A stretch of 64,000 nt of DNA from Bacteroidales bacterium (GTDB lineage Bacteria; Bacteroidota; Bacteroidia; Bacteroidales; UBA932): positions 1 through 64,000 of the forward strand of contig JAGBNC010000006.1 of the NCBI GenBank assembly GCA_017634595.1, read 5' to 3'. Shown here in pieces: positions 16,207 to 25,359 of this stretch (position 1 is the stretch's first letter; the number at the start of each line of letters is the position of its first letter). Under the pieces are notes generated by a model that ran no database searches, was not told where the DNA came from, and saw nothing but the letters and a program-made list of their open reading frames with translations. The translations under genes and the position numbers were made by a program.

Positions 16207-18189
16207 CTACAACACGCCGTATTTACGGCCATAGTCGAGCATCTGCCCAAGGTAGTCGTCGGTGTAGCGGATCTCGTAATCGGTGATCACGCCACCTTTC
16301 TCGACAGGGACTATTTCGGGATTGATGAAGCCTCCATAAGGTTTGAGATCCAGCGCGGCATAACGCTCCTTCACTTCGCGGTGAAGTGCCGGATCGATAT
16401 TGACGGCATACGTCTCGACCAGCGCCTTGCCAGCGGCATAATCGCCCTCGGACTTGATACGCTGGATCTCTGCCAGGAGCCTTCCGAACAATCCGCGGAG
16501 AGCCTCATAATCAGTCACGACGAAGTAAGTCTTGCCGTCACGCACCCGCTTTTCGATGGCACCGCCGCCATTGTCAAAACACCACTCGGCTATCAGCTTA
16601 CGGTCCTGCATATGGGCCTCAGTATTGGGACGCCCTAGCTCTACGCGGTTGAACTGAACCATCAGGCCATTGCGAATAAAGGCATCGTATTCAGCCTTGT
16701 AGGCCTCTGCATCGGGCATAATACCCAGTTCGACAAGCTTAGGGTCGGCAGAATAATAGAGCCCGAACAAATCGGCACGTGCTTCCTCCAGAGTAGACGA
16801 AAACTCTCCCATGGCCGTGCTCGACACCCCCTTGAGCAACTGCCCGGAGCCATGTCCCAGACACTCGTGGAGGTCGGTATGAATCTCGGAGGCATAGGAG
16901 CCGTATTTTTTGGAACGTGCTATTTCTGCCTCGTCCCATGCAAACTCGTTGAGCACACTGCGCGGCGACTCGTCTGCCGAGAAATCGTAGGCATGGGAAA
17001 TATTGGCAATGGTCACGCTCTTGGAGCCGTAGTCGCGGCGTATCCAGTCGGCATTGGGCAGGTTGATGCCTATAGGGGTGGAAGGATATGAATCCCCTGC
17101 CAGGCATACAGCATTGATAACCTTGGCGCTTATACCCTTCACCTTAGCCTTCTTGAAACGCGGGTCAACGGGAGAATTGTCCTCAAACCACTGGGCATTG
17201 GCGCTAAGTATGGCGGAACGCTCCGAAGCCTTGGCATCCTTGATATTAACATGTCCTTCCCATGACCCTTTGCGCCCCAGAGGGTCGTTATAATCCTCGA
17301 CGAAACCATTCACGAAGTCAACAGTGCCAAGCGTATCCCTCACCCACTCAATATTGAATTCATCCCACTTGCGCAGGTCGCCAGTCTTGTAATACTCTAT
17401 CAGCAAGCCAAGAGCATTCTTCTGGATGTCATTCTCAGCAACTTTGCGGGCCAGTTCCAGCTCGGCGCATATCTTTTCGATAGCGGGGCCGTAGATTCCA
17501 CCCACCTTCCATGGCTTCTCTACTATCTGTCCGTCTTCCTTGACCACTTTCGTATTGAGACCGTAAGATACCGGACGGTGATCGGCAGGATCCTCTATTG
17601 AAGCATAATACGCCTCTACCTCGTCCCGTGTCACGCCATCGTAGAAATTGACTGAAGATAGCTCTACAATATCTCCCTCGGAAGCAGTACTCCGGCGCTG
17701 CGGGCATATATCGGGCTTATATGCATAATCCAGCAAGAAATCAGCCTCAGAAGAACGCCCGACTGCATCCAGAAGCTTAGCAAAATAAGACCGCTCGCAA
17801 GCGGGGAAAAACTTGTCCTCGGCATAATGATGATGGATGCCGTTGCTGAAGAAAAGCCTCTTGGCGTATTCGGTAAAAGCTTCGAACTCACTGCATTTGC
17901 GGTCGCCGGCATAATTCTCCAGAACATCCTCTACAGCATGCCTGAGCGGCAGGTTATACTGGCAGTTCTGGTCCCACAAAATATCACGTCCCCACTTTGC
18001 AGCCTCTGCCAAGTGGTATGCGTACTCTTTCTGCTGAAGGCTGAGTTCGTCCCAGCCGGGCACCTGATAACGGATAACTTTTACATCAGCGAACTGATCT
18101 ACCGTGTATTTAAAATTGGGGTCTTTCTGGCCGCACCCCGCCACCAACACAGCGGCCGAAACATACATTGTCATTTTCAGAAACTTCAT
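16207..18189 (-). CDS. M49-family dipeptidyl peptidase III-like lipoprotein
   Basis: A 660-residue metallopeptidase with a lipobox (VLVAGC, Cys19). The zinc motif HEXXGH appears as HECLGH (441-446), followed by the family's second motif EEARAD (468-473), which supplies the third ligand. M49 enzymes remove dipeptides from the N-terminus of peptides; a lipoprotein signal places this one in the periplasm or at the surface. Length is in the range of bacterial DPP III. The start overlaps the murI stop (ATGA), so it is co-translated with murI, hinting at peptide or cell-wall turnover. Confidence 0.9.
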   Translation of the reverse strand: MKFLKMTMYVSAAVLVAGCGQKDPNFKYTVDQFADVKVIRYQVPGWDELSLQQKEYAYHLAEAAKWGRDILWDQNCQYNLPLRHAVEDVLENYAGDRKCSEFEAFTEYAKRLFFSNGIHHHYAEDKFFPACERSYFAKLLDAVGRSSEADFLLDYAYKPDICPQRRSTASEGDIVELSSVNFYDGVTRDEVEAYYASIEDPADHRPVSYGLNTKVVKEDGQIVEKPWKVGGIYGPAIEKICAELELARKVAENDIQKNALGLLIEYYKTGDLRKWDEFNIEWVRDTLGTVDFVNGFVEDYNDPLGRKGSWEGHVNIKDAKASERSAILSANAQWFEDNSPVDPRFKKAKVKGISAKVINAVCLAGDSYPSTPIGINLPNADWIRRDYGSKSVTIANISHAYDFSADESPRSVLNEFAWDEAEIARSKKYGSYASEIHTDLHECLGHGSGQLLKGVSSTAMGEFSSTLEEARADLFGLYYSADPKLVELGIMPDAEAYKAEYDAFIRNGLMVQFNRVELGRPNTEAHMQDRKLIAEWCFDNGGGAIEKRVRDGKTYFVVTDYEALRGLFGRLLAEIQRIKSEGDYAAGKALVETYAVNIDPALHREVKERYAALDLKPYGGFINPEIVPVEKGGVITDYEIRYTDDYLGQMLDYGRKYGVL

Positions 18190-18932
18190 ATCAAAGTAAA
18201 CAGTTTTTTCAAGGTTGTATCATCTCCGGAAGCAAGCAGTTCTACCCCGGGATCAGGGTCAGACAAAGATACTCCGCCTGCTGTCAGCACATCCCGGAGC
18301 CTCCGGGCCACAGCAGGGGCAGGATCAATGAAACTCACTCCAGAAGGAGCAATGCGCTGCATAAGAGGCAGCAAGAAAGGATAGTGAGTACAGCCGAGCA
18401 CTATGGTATCGGCCCCGGCGTCGAGCAGAGGCTCAAGGCTGGCCCTCACCACCGACTCAGCATGTGGCCCGTCCAGTTCGAGGCCCTCCACAAGCTCCAC
18501 AAAGCCGCGCCCCACCTGCTCCTCTATCTTTATGTTTCCTCCGTACTTTCCTCTGGTATTCAAATATTTGGGAGCACGGAGAGTCCCGGCGGTGGCCAGC
18601 ACCCCTATTACCCCCGACTTAGTGCCGGTGGCAGCAGGTTTCACGGCAGGCTCCATACCAACGAAAGGAATATCATACTCAGCCCTCAGAGTGGATATTG
18701 CCGCGGCGGTTGCTGTATTGCAGGCCACCACCACGGCGCTTGCGCCCTTGGAGAGCAGCATATCGCTTATCGCACGGCTACGGTCGATTATGTACTGCGC
18801 CGTCTTCTCTCCGTAAGGGCAATGGGCATTGTCGGAGTAATAAATAAAACGTTCATCAGGGAGAATCTTACGAATCTCCCTGAGAACTGAAAGTCCGCCC
18901 GAACCCGAGTCGAATATTCCGATGCGCGCCAT
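18186..18932 (-). CDS. murI: Glutamate racemase
   Basis: A 248-residue cofactor-independent racemase that makes D-glutamate for peptidoglycan. The two catalytic cysteines are Cys71 (VACNTATAAA) and Cys181 (GCTHYPFL); the N-terminal signature IGIFDSGSGGLSVL and the DNAHCPYG segment are present. Upstream is the DUF6515 gene (3 bp), downstream the overlapping M49 gene, then across the next genes namZ and an AmpG-like permease, so the neighbourhood concerns cell-wall metabolism. Confidence 0.95.
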   Translation of the reverse strand: MARIGIFDSGSGGLSVLREIRKILPDERFIYYSDNAHCPYGEKTAQYIIDRSRAISDMLLSKGASAVVVACNTATAAAISTLRAEYDIPFVGMEPAVKPAATGTKSGVIGVLATAGTLRAPKYLNTRGKYGGNIKIEEQVGRGFVELVEGLELDGPHAESVVRASLEPLLDAGADTIVLGCTHYPFLLPLMQRIAPSGVSFIDPAPAVARRLRDVLTAGGVSLSDPDPGVELLASGDDTTLKKLFTLI

Positions 18933-18935
18933 CCG

Positions 18936-20246
18936 TTATGAAATCAACTGGCCGAGTACCTCAAAGCAGGCTGTGCCCTCGGCGCTTATTGTCATACGGT
19001 ACACTGTATCATCAACTTTGTAATAAGTATTGCCATTGAGTTCGATAACTTCGAAATCTTCGGGCAACCGGTCAACTATTGCGCCTGCGGGAGGGACTAT
19101 GACAGTGTACTGTCCGTCCGCGCCCTTGGTGTAGAACACTCCGTCGTTGTAGAAGTACTCCATTCCGGCATCGGCGTAGCTCTGTACCAGTCCGAGAGAC
19201 TGTGCTAGCGAGCTGGAAGCCGCGGCCATCTTGGCATTCATGGCGATGGTCTGGTTCTGCTGTGCAATCAGGGCATTGTTGGCAGCGATAGTGCTGTTCT
19301 GTGCCTGGATCGTACGGGCGTTGTCATTGATCGTATTATAGTAATACAAATTGTCAAAGTAGTAAGCAAAACGGCATGCTGTATAGACGGCATCGGCGAG
19401 AGGTGTGAAGATGTAGCCGAAAGGAGGACGGCACACCCAGTATCTGCCGGAATAATACCTGTACCAGATATTGTCGTAGTAGTAATAGTCACGTCCCCAG
19501 AAGTGGCGGAGCTCATAGTGAGGCGGAGGTGCGGGGAGATAGTGACCGTAGTGGTGATGCCCGACCATGTGGAAGTGAGCCGGAGTGCCTCTAAGGGCCA
19601 TAGGCTCGTGATGATGCATCATGGGACGGCCGGGCCTGGGATTGACGTGGATACGTCCTGCACCAGGTGCTACACCGGGATGATGCCCGGGTGCGGGCCT
19701 GACAGCTCCGCGATGCCGGGGTGCTGAATTACCCTCAGCATATACGCGGCCCGAAGGACGGCCGCCATAGACCGCTGCGCCGGAGCTCACGCGGGCGCCG
19801 GAACTTACGCGGGCGCCATGATCACGTATGTCGCCGAAGTGGCTGCTGCCATTATGGCTGCTGCCGGAAGAACGGCTTACCGCGCCACCCGACGGACGGG
19901 AATTAAAGGACCCGCCGTTCATGTGGCTGCCCCTCGAAGACAGGCTGCTGCCGCCGGAAGAACGGCTGTAGCTAGAACTGCCGCCGATATGGCTGCCGCC
20001 GGAGTGACGGCTAGGGCTTGAGCTGCTGCTGATATGGCTGCCGCCGGAGTGACGGCTTGACGAACCTGAAGAGAAACTCGAAGAACTACGCGATGGCGAA
20101 GAGCTACCGCGGCTAGTATATGAAGAGCCGCCGCTATGCGAAGGAGATCCGCTGCGGCGAGACTGGCCACAAACCTGGGCACCGGGAAGGAAAGCGAAGA
20201 TGGCGGCTGCCGTCATCATTGCTGCAAATCTTGTCAAGTGTTTCAT
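18936..20246 (-). CDS. DUF6515-like secreted protein with Ser/Gly/His-rich repeats
   Basis: A 436-residue protein with a signal peptide (MMTAAAIFAFLPGAQVCG). Residues 30-150 are Ser-Gly-His repeats (RHSGGSHI and related units). A basic Pro/His/Gly block follows (about 170-240), then a Tyr-rich domain (YYYYDNIWYRYYSGRYWVCR, PPFGYIFTPLADAVY) and a Gln/Asn helix containing NDNARTIQAQNSTIAANNALIAQQ in two parts. The C-terminal domain resembles DUF6515 proteins, whose function is unknown. It is 3 bp upstream of murI and 12 bp downstream of namZ on the same strand. Confidence 0.72.
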   Translation of the reverse strand: MKHLTRFAAMMTAAAIFAFLPGAQVCGQSRRSGSPSHSGGSSYTSRGSSSPSRSSSSFSSGSSSRHSGGSHISSSSSPSRHSGGSHIGGSSSYSRSSGGSSLSSRGSHMNGGSFNSRPSGGAVSRSSGSSHNGSSHFGDIRDHGARVSSGARVSSGAAVYGGRPSGRVYAEGNSAPRHRGAVRPAPGHHPGVAPGAGRIHVNPRPGRPMMHHHEPMALRGTPAHFHMVGHHHYGHYLPAPPPHYELRHFWGRDYYYYDNIWYRYYSGRYWVCRPPFGYIFTPLADAVYTACRFAYYFDNLYYYNTINDNARTIQAQNSTIAANNALIAQQNQTIAMNAKMAAASSSLAQSLGLVQSYADAGMEYFYNDGVFYTKGADGQYTVIVPPAGAIVDRLPEDFEVIELNGNTYYKVDDTVYRMTISAEGTACFEVLGQLIS

Positions 20247-20258
20247 AAGGCAGTGGTT

Positions 20259-21512
20259 TTAATTGTAAATCCAATATTTCTTCGCTAAGGACCTGAAGGC
20301 CGGGATGTCTGCGTTCCAATATGGAAGGATATCGTCAACCTTGAATCGCTTGCTGAATTCCTTACTGACAAAATCCGTTCCACAAACTTTGTTAAACATT
20401 CCGACACGTCCTTCCGACAGCTCAAAAGGATTCTTTTTATACAATTCATACACTGCCTGCATCACATAGAACTGTATCAGCGTAAGCGGAGCCGCCTCAT
20501 AATCGGTAAAATAATACTGCACCCCGTGAATGAGTTTTTTGGCCGAGCTCCCGTAGAACGGAGTGTAGTGGACCGTACGCCACGCCACTCCAGGCACCTG
20601 GTAGCTCTCCAGCCTCGCCTTGAGTGCGTCGGCGTCAATCCATTCAGCGGCGAAGGCGTCAAACGGGATGGTATAGCCAATGCCTATATTCAAATAATTG
20701 TTGAACTCTCCCACCAGACCGGCACAAGGGTAGCAAATGGCGCTGCGCGGGTAAGGGATATTCGGCGACGGCATTACCCAGGGCAGACCCGTCTGCTCGT
20801 AGGTCATGCTGCGCTCCCAGCCCTCCATGGGCACCACTGTAAGCATACATTTGAGCGGCAGCTGGTCTCCCTTCTGACCGCAGTTGAGCCCTTCTTCATT
20901 GATCAGCACCGCCAACTCGCCCACGGTGAGCCCGTAGATATACGGGATACGGTACTGACTCACGTAAGAATAGAAGCCCTTACGGACCAGATTGCCTTCC
21001 ATCTTGAGGCCTCCGAGCGGGTTCGGACGGTCGAGGACCATCACTTGTATGCCGAGCGCAGCACAAGTCCTCATGGCCAGTCCAAGACAACTTATGAAAG
21101 TATAAGACCGGGAGCCCACATCCTGTATGTCGTACACCAGGACATCGATTCCCTTCATCATCTCAGGCGTAGCCTGACGCGTAGCTCCATAGAGCGAATA
21201 CACAGGCAGTCCGGTCGATTCGTCCTTGCCCGATTCCACCTTGCCGCCGGCCCAAATATCACCGCGCACACCGTGCTCGGGCGCATACAAGGCCACAAGA
21301 TTGACATTCTCACGGAGAATATCGATAGTTGAACGCATCTGAGAGTCAACACCGCTGGGATTGGTCAACAGCCCTACACGCTTTCCCTTCAGCCCCTCGA
21401 AGCCGCGGTCGCGAAGCACTTCGATGCCCGGTTTGACACGCGCAAAGCCGCAGACGCTTATTGTAAGCGCCGCCGCACAAAGAAAGTAACGAAGAAGGTT
21501 GCGAGACAACAT
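20259..21512 (-). CDS. namZ: Exo-beta-N-acetylmuramidase NamZ family (DUF1343)
   Basis: A 417-residue protein with a signal peptide (LLRYFLCAAALTISVCGFA). Family blocks include GKRVGLLTNPSGVD, ALYAPEHGVRGD, VYDIQDVGSRSYTFISCLG, VMVLDRPNPLGG and the downstream FNNYLNIGIGYTIPFDAF. NamZ enzymes release MurNAc from the non-reducing end of peptidoglycan fragments. The ATG at 21512 is chosen because it directly precedes the signal peptide; a longer frame upstream overlaps the permease gene. The 55-bp overlap with the AmpG-like gene supports one transcript for peptidoglycan fragment recovery. Confidence 0.9.
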   Translation of the reverse strand: MLSRNLLRYFLCAAALTISVCGFARVKPGIEVLRDRGFEGLKGKRVGLLTNPSGVDSQMRSTIDILRENVNLVALYAPEHGVRGDIWAGGKVESGKDESTGLPVYSLYGATRQATPEMMKGIDVLVYDIQDVGSRSYTFISCLGLAMRTCAALGIQVMVLDRPNPLGGLKMEGNLVRKGFYSYVSQYRIPYIYGLTVGELAVLINEEGLNCGQKGDQLPLKCMLTVVPMEGWERSMTYEQTGLPWVMPSPNIPYPRSAICYPCAGLVGEFNNYLNIGIGYTIPFDAFAAEWIDADALKARLESYQVPGVAWRTVHYTPFYGSSAKKLIHGVQYYFTDYEAAPLTLIQFYVMQAVYELYKKNPFELSEGRVGMFNKVCGTDFVSKEFSKRFKVDDILPYWNADIPAFRSLAKKYWIYN

Positions 21513-22717
21513 AGCATTACGAGTATAAAGAATCCTATATATCCCAGAGCTTCTTGCAAGTATCCGGCCACAAGCCCCGGGAGCAACATAGATAGCGCCA
21601 TAAACGCAGTGCAGATGGCGTAGTGAGAGGTTTTGAGCGGGCCCTCGGAGAAGTGCATCATGTAAAGCATGTAAGCCGAGAAGCCGAAGCCGTATCCAAA
21701 CTGGTCGAGTACGACACAGATGCCGACGACCCAGATGTTGGAAGGCTGGAAGATACTCATGAAAAGATAGACCGAGCACGGAAGGGCAAGCGACAAGGCC
21801 ATGGGCCACAGGCACTTGCGCAATCCACTACGCGCCACAGCCAGACCGCCCAGGATGCCACCGGCCAGCAATGCTATCACCCCGAAAGTCCCGTACACGA
21901 TCCCATACATATCGGTATCAAGTCCGAGGCCTCCAATCTCCACCGGATCACGGAAGAAGGGGAACAGCATCTTTACTGAAAAAGCTTCTGGAAGACGGTA
22001 CAAGAGCATGAAGGCAATTGCAAGCCATACCCCTTTCTTGCGGAAAAATGAGCTGAAGGCAGAACCGAATTCACGGGCTACGTCGGCGGCGCTGCGTACT
22101 TCCCCGGCACTGCGGTCATCGGCAGGGCGAGGCAGGATAAACGCATGGTACAGAGCCAAGAGGAGCAATATAGCAGCGGAGACCAGCATGGTGACCGACC
22201 AAGCCGCAGGTATGTCGCCCATACGCTTTTCGAGTACGCCCGCCATAACCACCAGCACGCCCTGCCCGAACACCGAAGCTATACGGTAGAAAGTGCTTCT
22301 GATGCCCACGAAAGCCGACTGGCGCTTCTCGTCAAGGGCTAGCATGTAGAATCCGTCCGCCGCTATGTCATGGGTGGCTGAAGCGAATGCTGCGATGATG
22401 AACAGGATAAGGGTCACGGTGAATGTGGTCATACGCACCGATGCAGCCACCAGCCCTATTGCCGCCAGCATTATAAACTGCATGGTGACTATCCACCAGC
22501 GCTTGCTGCGAAATATGTCCACGAAAGGGCTCCACAGGGGTTTTATCACCCAGGGGATGCTAATGAGACTTGTGAGCAAGGCCAGAGTGCCGTTGTCCAT
22601 ACCCATATCCTTGAACATTATCAAGGATATAGTGTTCACGATGAAGTAAGGGATGCCCTCCACAAAATATAACGTAGGCACCCACAGCCAAGGAGTTTTG
22701 CTAAGCGATTTCTGCAC
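21458..22717 (-). CDS. AmpG-like MFS permease
   Basis: A ~419-residue 12-segment transporter. The start resembles AmpG proteins of Bacteroides: PWLWVPTLYFVEGIPYFIVNTIS, then DNGTLALLTSLISIPWVIKPLWSPFVDIF and the central ASATHDIAADGFYMLAL. AmpG carries muropeptides (GlcNAc-anhydroMurNAc peptides) into the cytoplasm. The start is uncertain: no ATG is well placed, and GTG at 22717, eight residues before the conserved PWLW, fits homologue length and overlaps the preceding stop by 17 bp. Being next to namZ and murI supports peptidoglycan recycling. Confidence 0.85.
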   Translation of the reverse strand: MQKSLSKTPWLWVPTLYFVEGIPYFIVNTISLIMFKDMGMDNGTLALLTSLISIPWVIKPLWSPFVDIFRSKRWWIVTMQFIMLAAIGLVAASVRMTTFTVTLILFIIAAFASATHDIAADGFYMLALDEKRQSAFVGIRSTFYRIASVFGQGVLVVMAGVLEKRMGDIPAAWSVTMLVSAAILLLLALYHAFILPRPADDRSAGEVRSAADVAREFGSAFSSFFRKKGVWLAIAFMLLYRLPEAFSVKMLFPFFRDPVEIGGLGLDTDMYGIVYGTFGVIALLAGGILGGLAVARSGLRKCLWPMALSLALPCSVYLFMSIFQPSNIWVVGICVVLDQFGYGFGFSAYMLYMMHFSEGPLKTSHYAICTAFMALSMLLPGLVAGYLQEALGYIGFFILVMLCCLATFFVTFFVRRRLQ

Positions 22718-24797
22718 CTCTGTAGTAATATTCAAGAATCTGTCTATAATCGAAGCCCTTCTCCGCCATGACGGCGGCACCTATCTGGCAAAGCCCTACG
22801 CCATGCCCCCAGCCGCGCCCTTTCAGCACGAACTTGCCATCTTCCCGGCTGACCGTGAAGTTGGAGCTCTTAAGATGGGAGGAGCTGAGAGCACGCCTGA
22901 TAGCGAGTTCCTTTCCAATGACGCGGGAAGCCTTGCTGCCGGTGATTCTCAGGCTCTTGATCCTCCCGGAAGGACCGCGCTCGAGCGCTTCAAGCGACTC
23001 GATGCGGCCAAAATCGGTCCCCGTACGTTCCCGCAGGATATCTGACAGTTCTTCAGGGGAATAGCGTTGTTCCCATTCGTAAAAATCACTGGTCTCAAGA
23101 TCGTAGTCGTTAAGGACTTTGGCCAGCAATGCCTTGTCCGAGCAGTTGCAGTACGGGTCTTCGATGCTCTGGAGATAAGGGTAGTCGCGGTCTTCCCAGC
23201 ATGTGCTGAAGATCTCCGTACGTCCTCCGCAGCACTTTGAGAAGCGGGTGTCGCATATGCGTCCGCCGTACCGCAGCACTTGCCCCCAGGTCTGGTCTAT
23301 CGCCTTGCGCACCGTCTCCCCTACCGCCAGCGTAAGTCCCTGGTAGCGCTGGCAATGGTCGTCAGCACATACATCGTAATTGCTATGGGGCACCGCCGAT
23401 TCCGCCTTGTCCGGCTCGCGCCTGTCCTGCATCCGGGCGAGGGCCCAGCTGCGGGATATGACGGCATGTGCCTTGAGGAATTCCAGCGAGGCACCGGCGC
23501 TCATCTCGGATGATATGACGCTCAGCAGATAGTCTTCCAGCCCGAGCCTGTTGATAGCGGTCACATTGTCCCCTTCGGCGATGAATTTGAGCGAGCCCGC
23601 AAATTTCTGGTTCTGAGTACGTTGCCAATGGAAATCGATGCCGATTGGCACATTTCGCAGTATGAATGTGGGCTCAGCGAACAAGGTCGAACGCGTGATG
23701 GAGTCGAAGTACAGTTCGTCGTACAACGTGCCGTTGTAATTGATGCGTCCATCCTTGACGCTCACCTGCTGCGGGCCGGCACCGTCGGAAATGATTTCGA
23801 ACTCTATCAACGGGGCAGACAAGATTCCGACTTCGATATCGGGCTGACGGCGCGTAAGGCGGAAATGAATCATCTTCTCATCTTCCTCGCTGATGCTGAC
23901 TTCGGAGAGCATTTCTTCCAGCTGCTCCGGGGTGGCTTTCTCAAAGTCTTCCAACTTTGGAGCCACGAACACGCCGGCCATTTCGGCTGCGCCAGGGCCA
24001 ATGGTAAGATGGTCGGGGCCGTCAGTATAATAGTGATGCGAGCGTAACTCACTGCGCATCACCACCATAAGCCTATATTCCTTATCCGCATCCCTATACC
24101 AGGCGTAGAGGTTGAAACGAGGTTCAAGTCCCGGGTCCTGCACTGGGCAACAATCCAGGAATTGATAGAACAACTTGGCTAATGATTTGGTAGTCAGCGC
24201 CTTTATGCAATAGACCCCACGGGTGAAACGGGGGAAATGATAAAGCTTGGCATCCTTTACCTCGGAGAGGGAATCGCCCGGCTTGTCAAGGAAGCGGTCC
24301 ACTTCTATCTCAAGGGGCAGAGACTTGCGCGGAATGGCTTGGAAATGAAGGTGATCCGGGGCGGAGGCGCCGCTCTTGGGACCGTTGTAATAAACAGTAT
24401 AACCCTGATAATTCCAAGCAAAATCGAGCATGTCCGGGAGGTGGTGCCAAATGGCCTGAGGCAGGTGCTGGGCACGGGCTATCACCAGATGCTTCTGGAA
24501 TATGGGATACGGGTTGACTTGGATATTGTATTTGCGCCCCTTCCTGCCTTCGAATTTCAAATGGAACTGCTCGGGGGGCCTGTTTTCAACGCACAGGAAG
24601 CAGGGCCGGGCAGCCAGGGCAGCCTCATCGGTATTTGCAGTGCTGGATGCTATTCTCTCGGGGTTGAACTGTATCTTGGCCTGCAAGCCGCCCACGGTCA
24701 CGGAGCGGATCTGCATTGATTTCAGCGCGCGGAAATTGGCTGCGGCCAGAGGCCACACCGACAACTGATCTTGAATGAATTTATTCAGTACATCCAT
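22701..24797 (-). CDS. DUF4922-SpoIID/LytB fusion protein
   Basis: A 698-residue two-part protein. The N-terminal ~300 residues are DUF4922, HIT/GalT-related, with PCFLCVENRP (66-75) and the nucleotide-phosphate motif DHLHFQ (148-153). The C-terminal ~300 residues are a SpoIID/LytB domain: AINRLGLEDYLLSVISSEM, AHAVISRSWAL, CDTRFSKCCGG and a final GRGWGHGVGLCQIGA. SpoIID-type domains cut glycan strands or activate amidases. No signal peptide is visible, which is odd for the SpoIID half. The fusion is seen in Bacteroidetes, but its biochemistry is not established. It overlaps the AmpG-like gene. Confidence 0.88.
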   Translation of the reverse strand: MDVLNKFIQDQLSVWPLAAANFRALKSMQIRSVTVGGLQAKIQFNPERIASSTANTDEAALAARPCFLCVENRPPEQFHLKFEGRKGRKYNIQVNPYPIFQKHLVIARAQHLPQAIWHHLPDMLDFAWNYQGYTVYYNGPKSGASAPDHLHFQAIPRKSLPLEIEVDRFLDKPGDSLSEVKDAKLYHFPRFTRGVYCIKALTTKSLAKLFYQFLDCCPVQDPGLEPRFNLYAWYRDADKEYRLMVVMRSELRSHHYYTDGPDHLTIGPGAAEMAGVFVAPKLEDFEKATPEQLEEMLSEVSISEEDEKMIHFRLTRRQPDIEVGILSAPLIEFEIISDGAGPQQVSVKDGRINYNGTLYDELYFDSITRSTLFAEPTFILRNVPIGIDFHWQRTQNQKFAGSLKFIAEGDNVTAINRLGLEDYLLSVISSEMSAGASLEFLKAHAVISRSWALARMQDRREPDKAESAVPHSNYDVCADDHCQRYQGLTLAVGETVRKAIDQTWGQVLRYGGRICDTRFSKCCGGRTEIFSTCWEDRDYPYLQSIEDPYCNCSDKALLAKVLNDYDLETSDFYEWEQRYSPEELSDILRERTGTDFGRIESLEALERGPSGRIKSLRITGSKASRVIGKELAIRRALSSSHLKSSNFTVSREDGKFVLKGRGWGHGVGLCQIGAAVMAEKGFDYRQILEYYYRGAEIA

Positions 24798-24798
24798 C

Positions 24799-25359
24799 TC
24801 ACAAAAGTGCTAACAAAGCCTGTTTTATCTTGGGGAACTCGTACTCGAAGTTAGGTGTCAGGATGCCTTTGCCGAAAGCATTTTCCAACTCTGAGATAGG
24901 CCACCAACGTCCTTCACACACCTCTTCGCCGTCAGGCTTGAGCTCAAAATTGCCCACAGTACCGAAAGTGTTAACGAGTTCCTTTTCGGTTGGCGACTCG
25001 TACAGATAAGTGGCCAGAAGTACCGGGTTGAAATCGTAGAAGCCCAGCTCCTCGCCAGCTTCGCGGAAAAGAGCCTCCCGAAGATACTCGCCGTAGGTGA
25101 TATGTCCGCCTACGGCAGTGTCCCAATACAGGGGGAGGAGGGTTTTGGTCGCTGAACGGCGCTGTAGATAAATCTGGCCGAAACGATCGATGATATGCAG
25201 ATGCACTACTGGGTGCAGCAGTTTGGTGCCTGAGTGGCAGGAGTTTCTGGAAGCGCGCCCGATCACGGTACCGGTGGGCTCCACTACAGGGAGCATCTCC
25301 CGGGTGCCCTTGTCTTTCGACGCAAGAGGGGCAATACTAACGGGGTAAACTAAGTCCAT
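24799..25359 (-). CDS. Nudix hydrolase
   Basis: Up to 186 residues. The Nudix box GX5EX7REUXEEXGU is complete: GGHITYGEYLREALF followed by REAGEELGF. The preceding SGTKLLHPVVHLHI and TAVGG context is typical of a Bacteroidales Nudix group related to isopentenyl-diphosphate isomerase-like or ADP-sugar hydrolases; the substrate cannot be assigned. The start is uncertain: ATG 25359 overlaps the preceding gene by 23 bp, while ATG 25296 (MLPVVEPTG) matches the usual family start. It is 1 bp upstream of the DUF4922-SpoIID gene. Confidence 0.88.
   Translation of the reverse strand: MDLVYPVSIAPLASKDKGTREMLPVVEPTGTVIGRASRNSCHSGTKLLHPVVHLHIIDRFGQIYLQRRSATKTLLPLYWDTAVGGHITYGEYLREALFREAGEELGFYDFNPVLLATYLYESPTEKELVNTFGTVGNFELKPDGEEVCEGRWWPISELENAFGKGILTPNFEYEFPKIKQALLALL

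Noticed and set aside
19601-20182. Short open frames opposite the Ser/Gly-rich DUF6515-like gene
   Set aside because: These reflect repetitive codons of the real gene.
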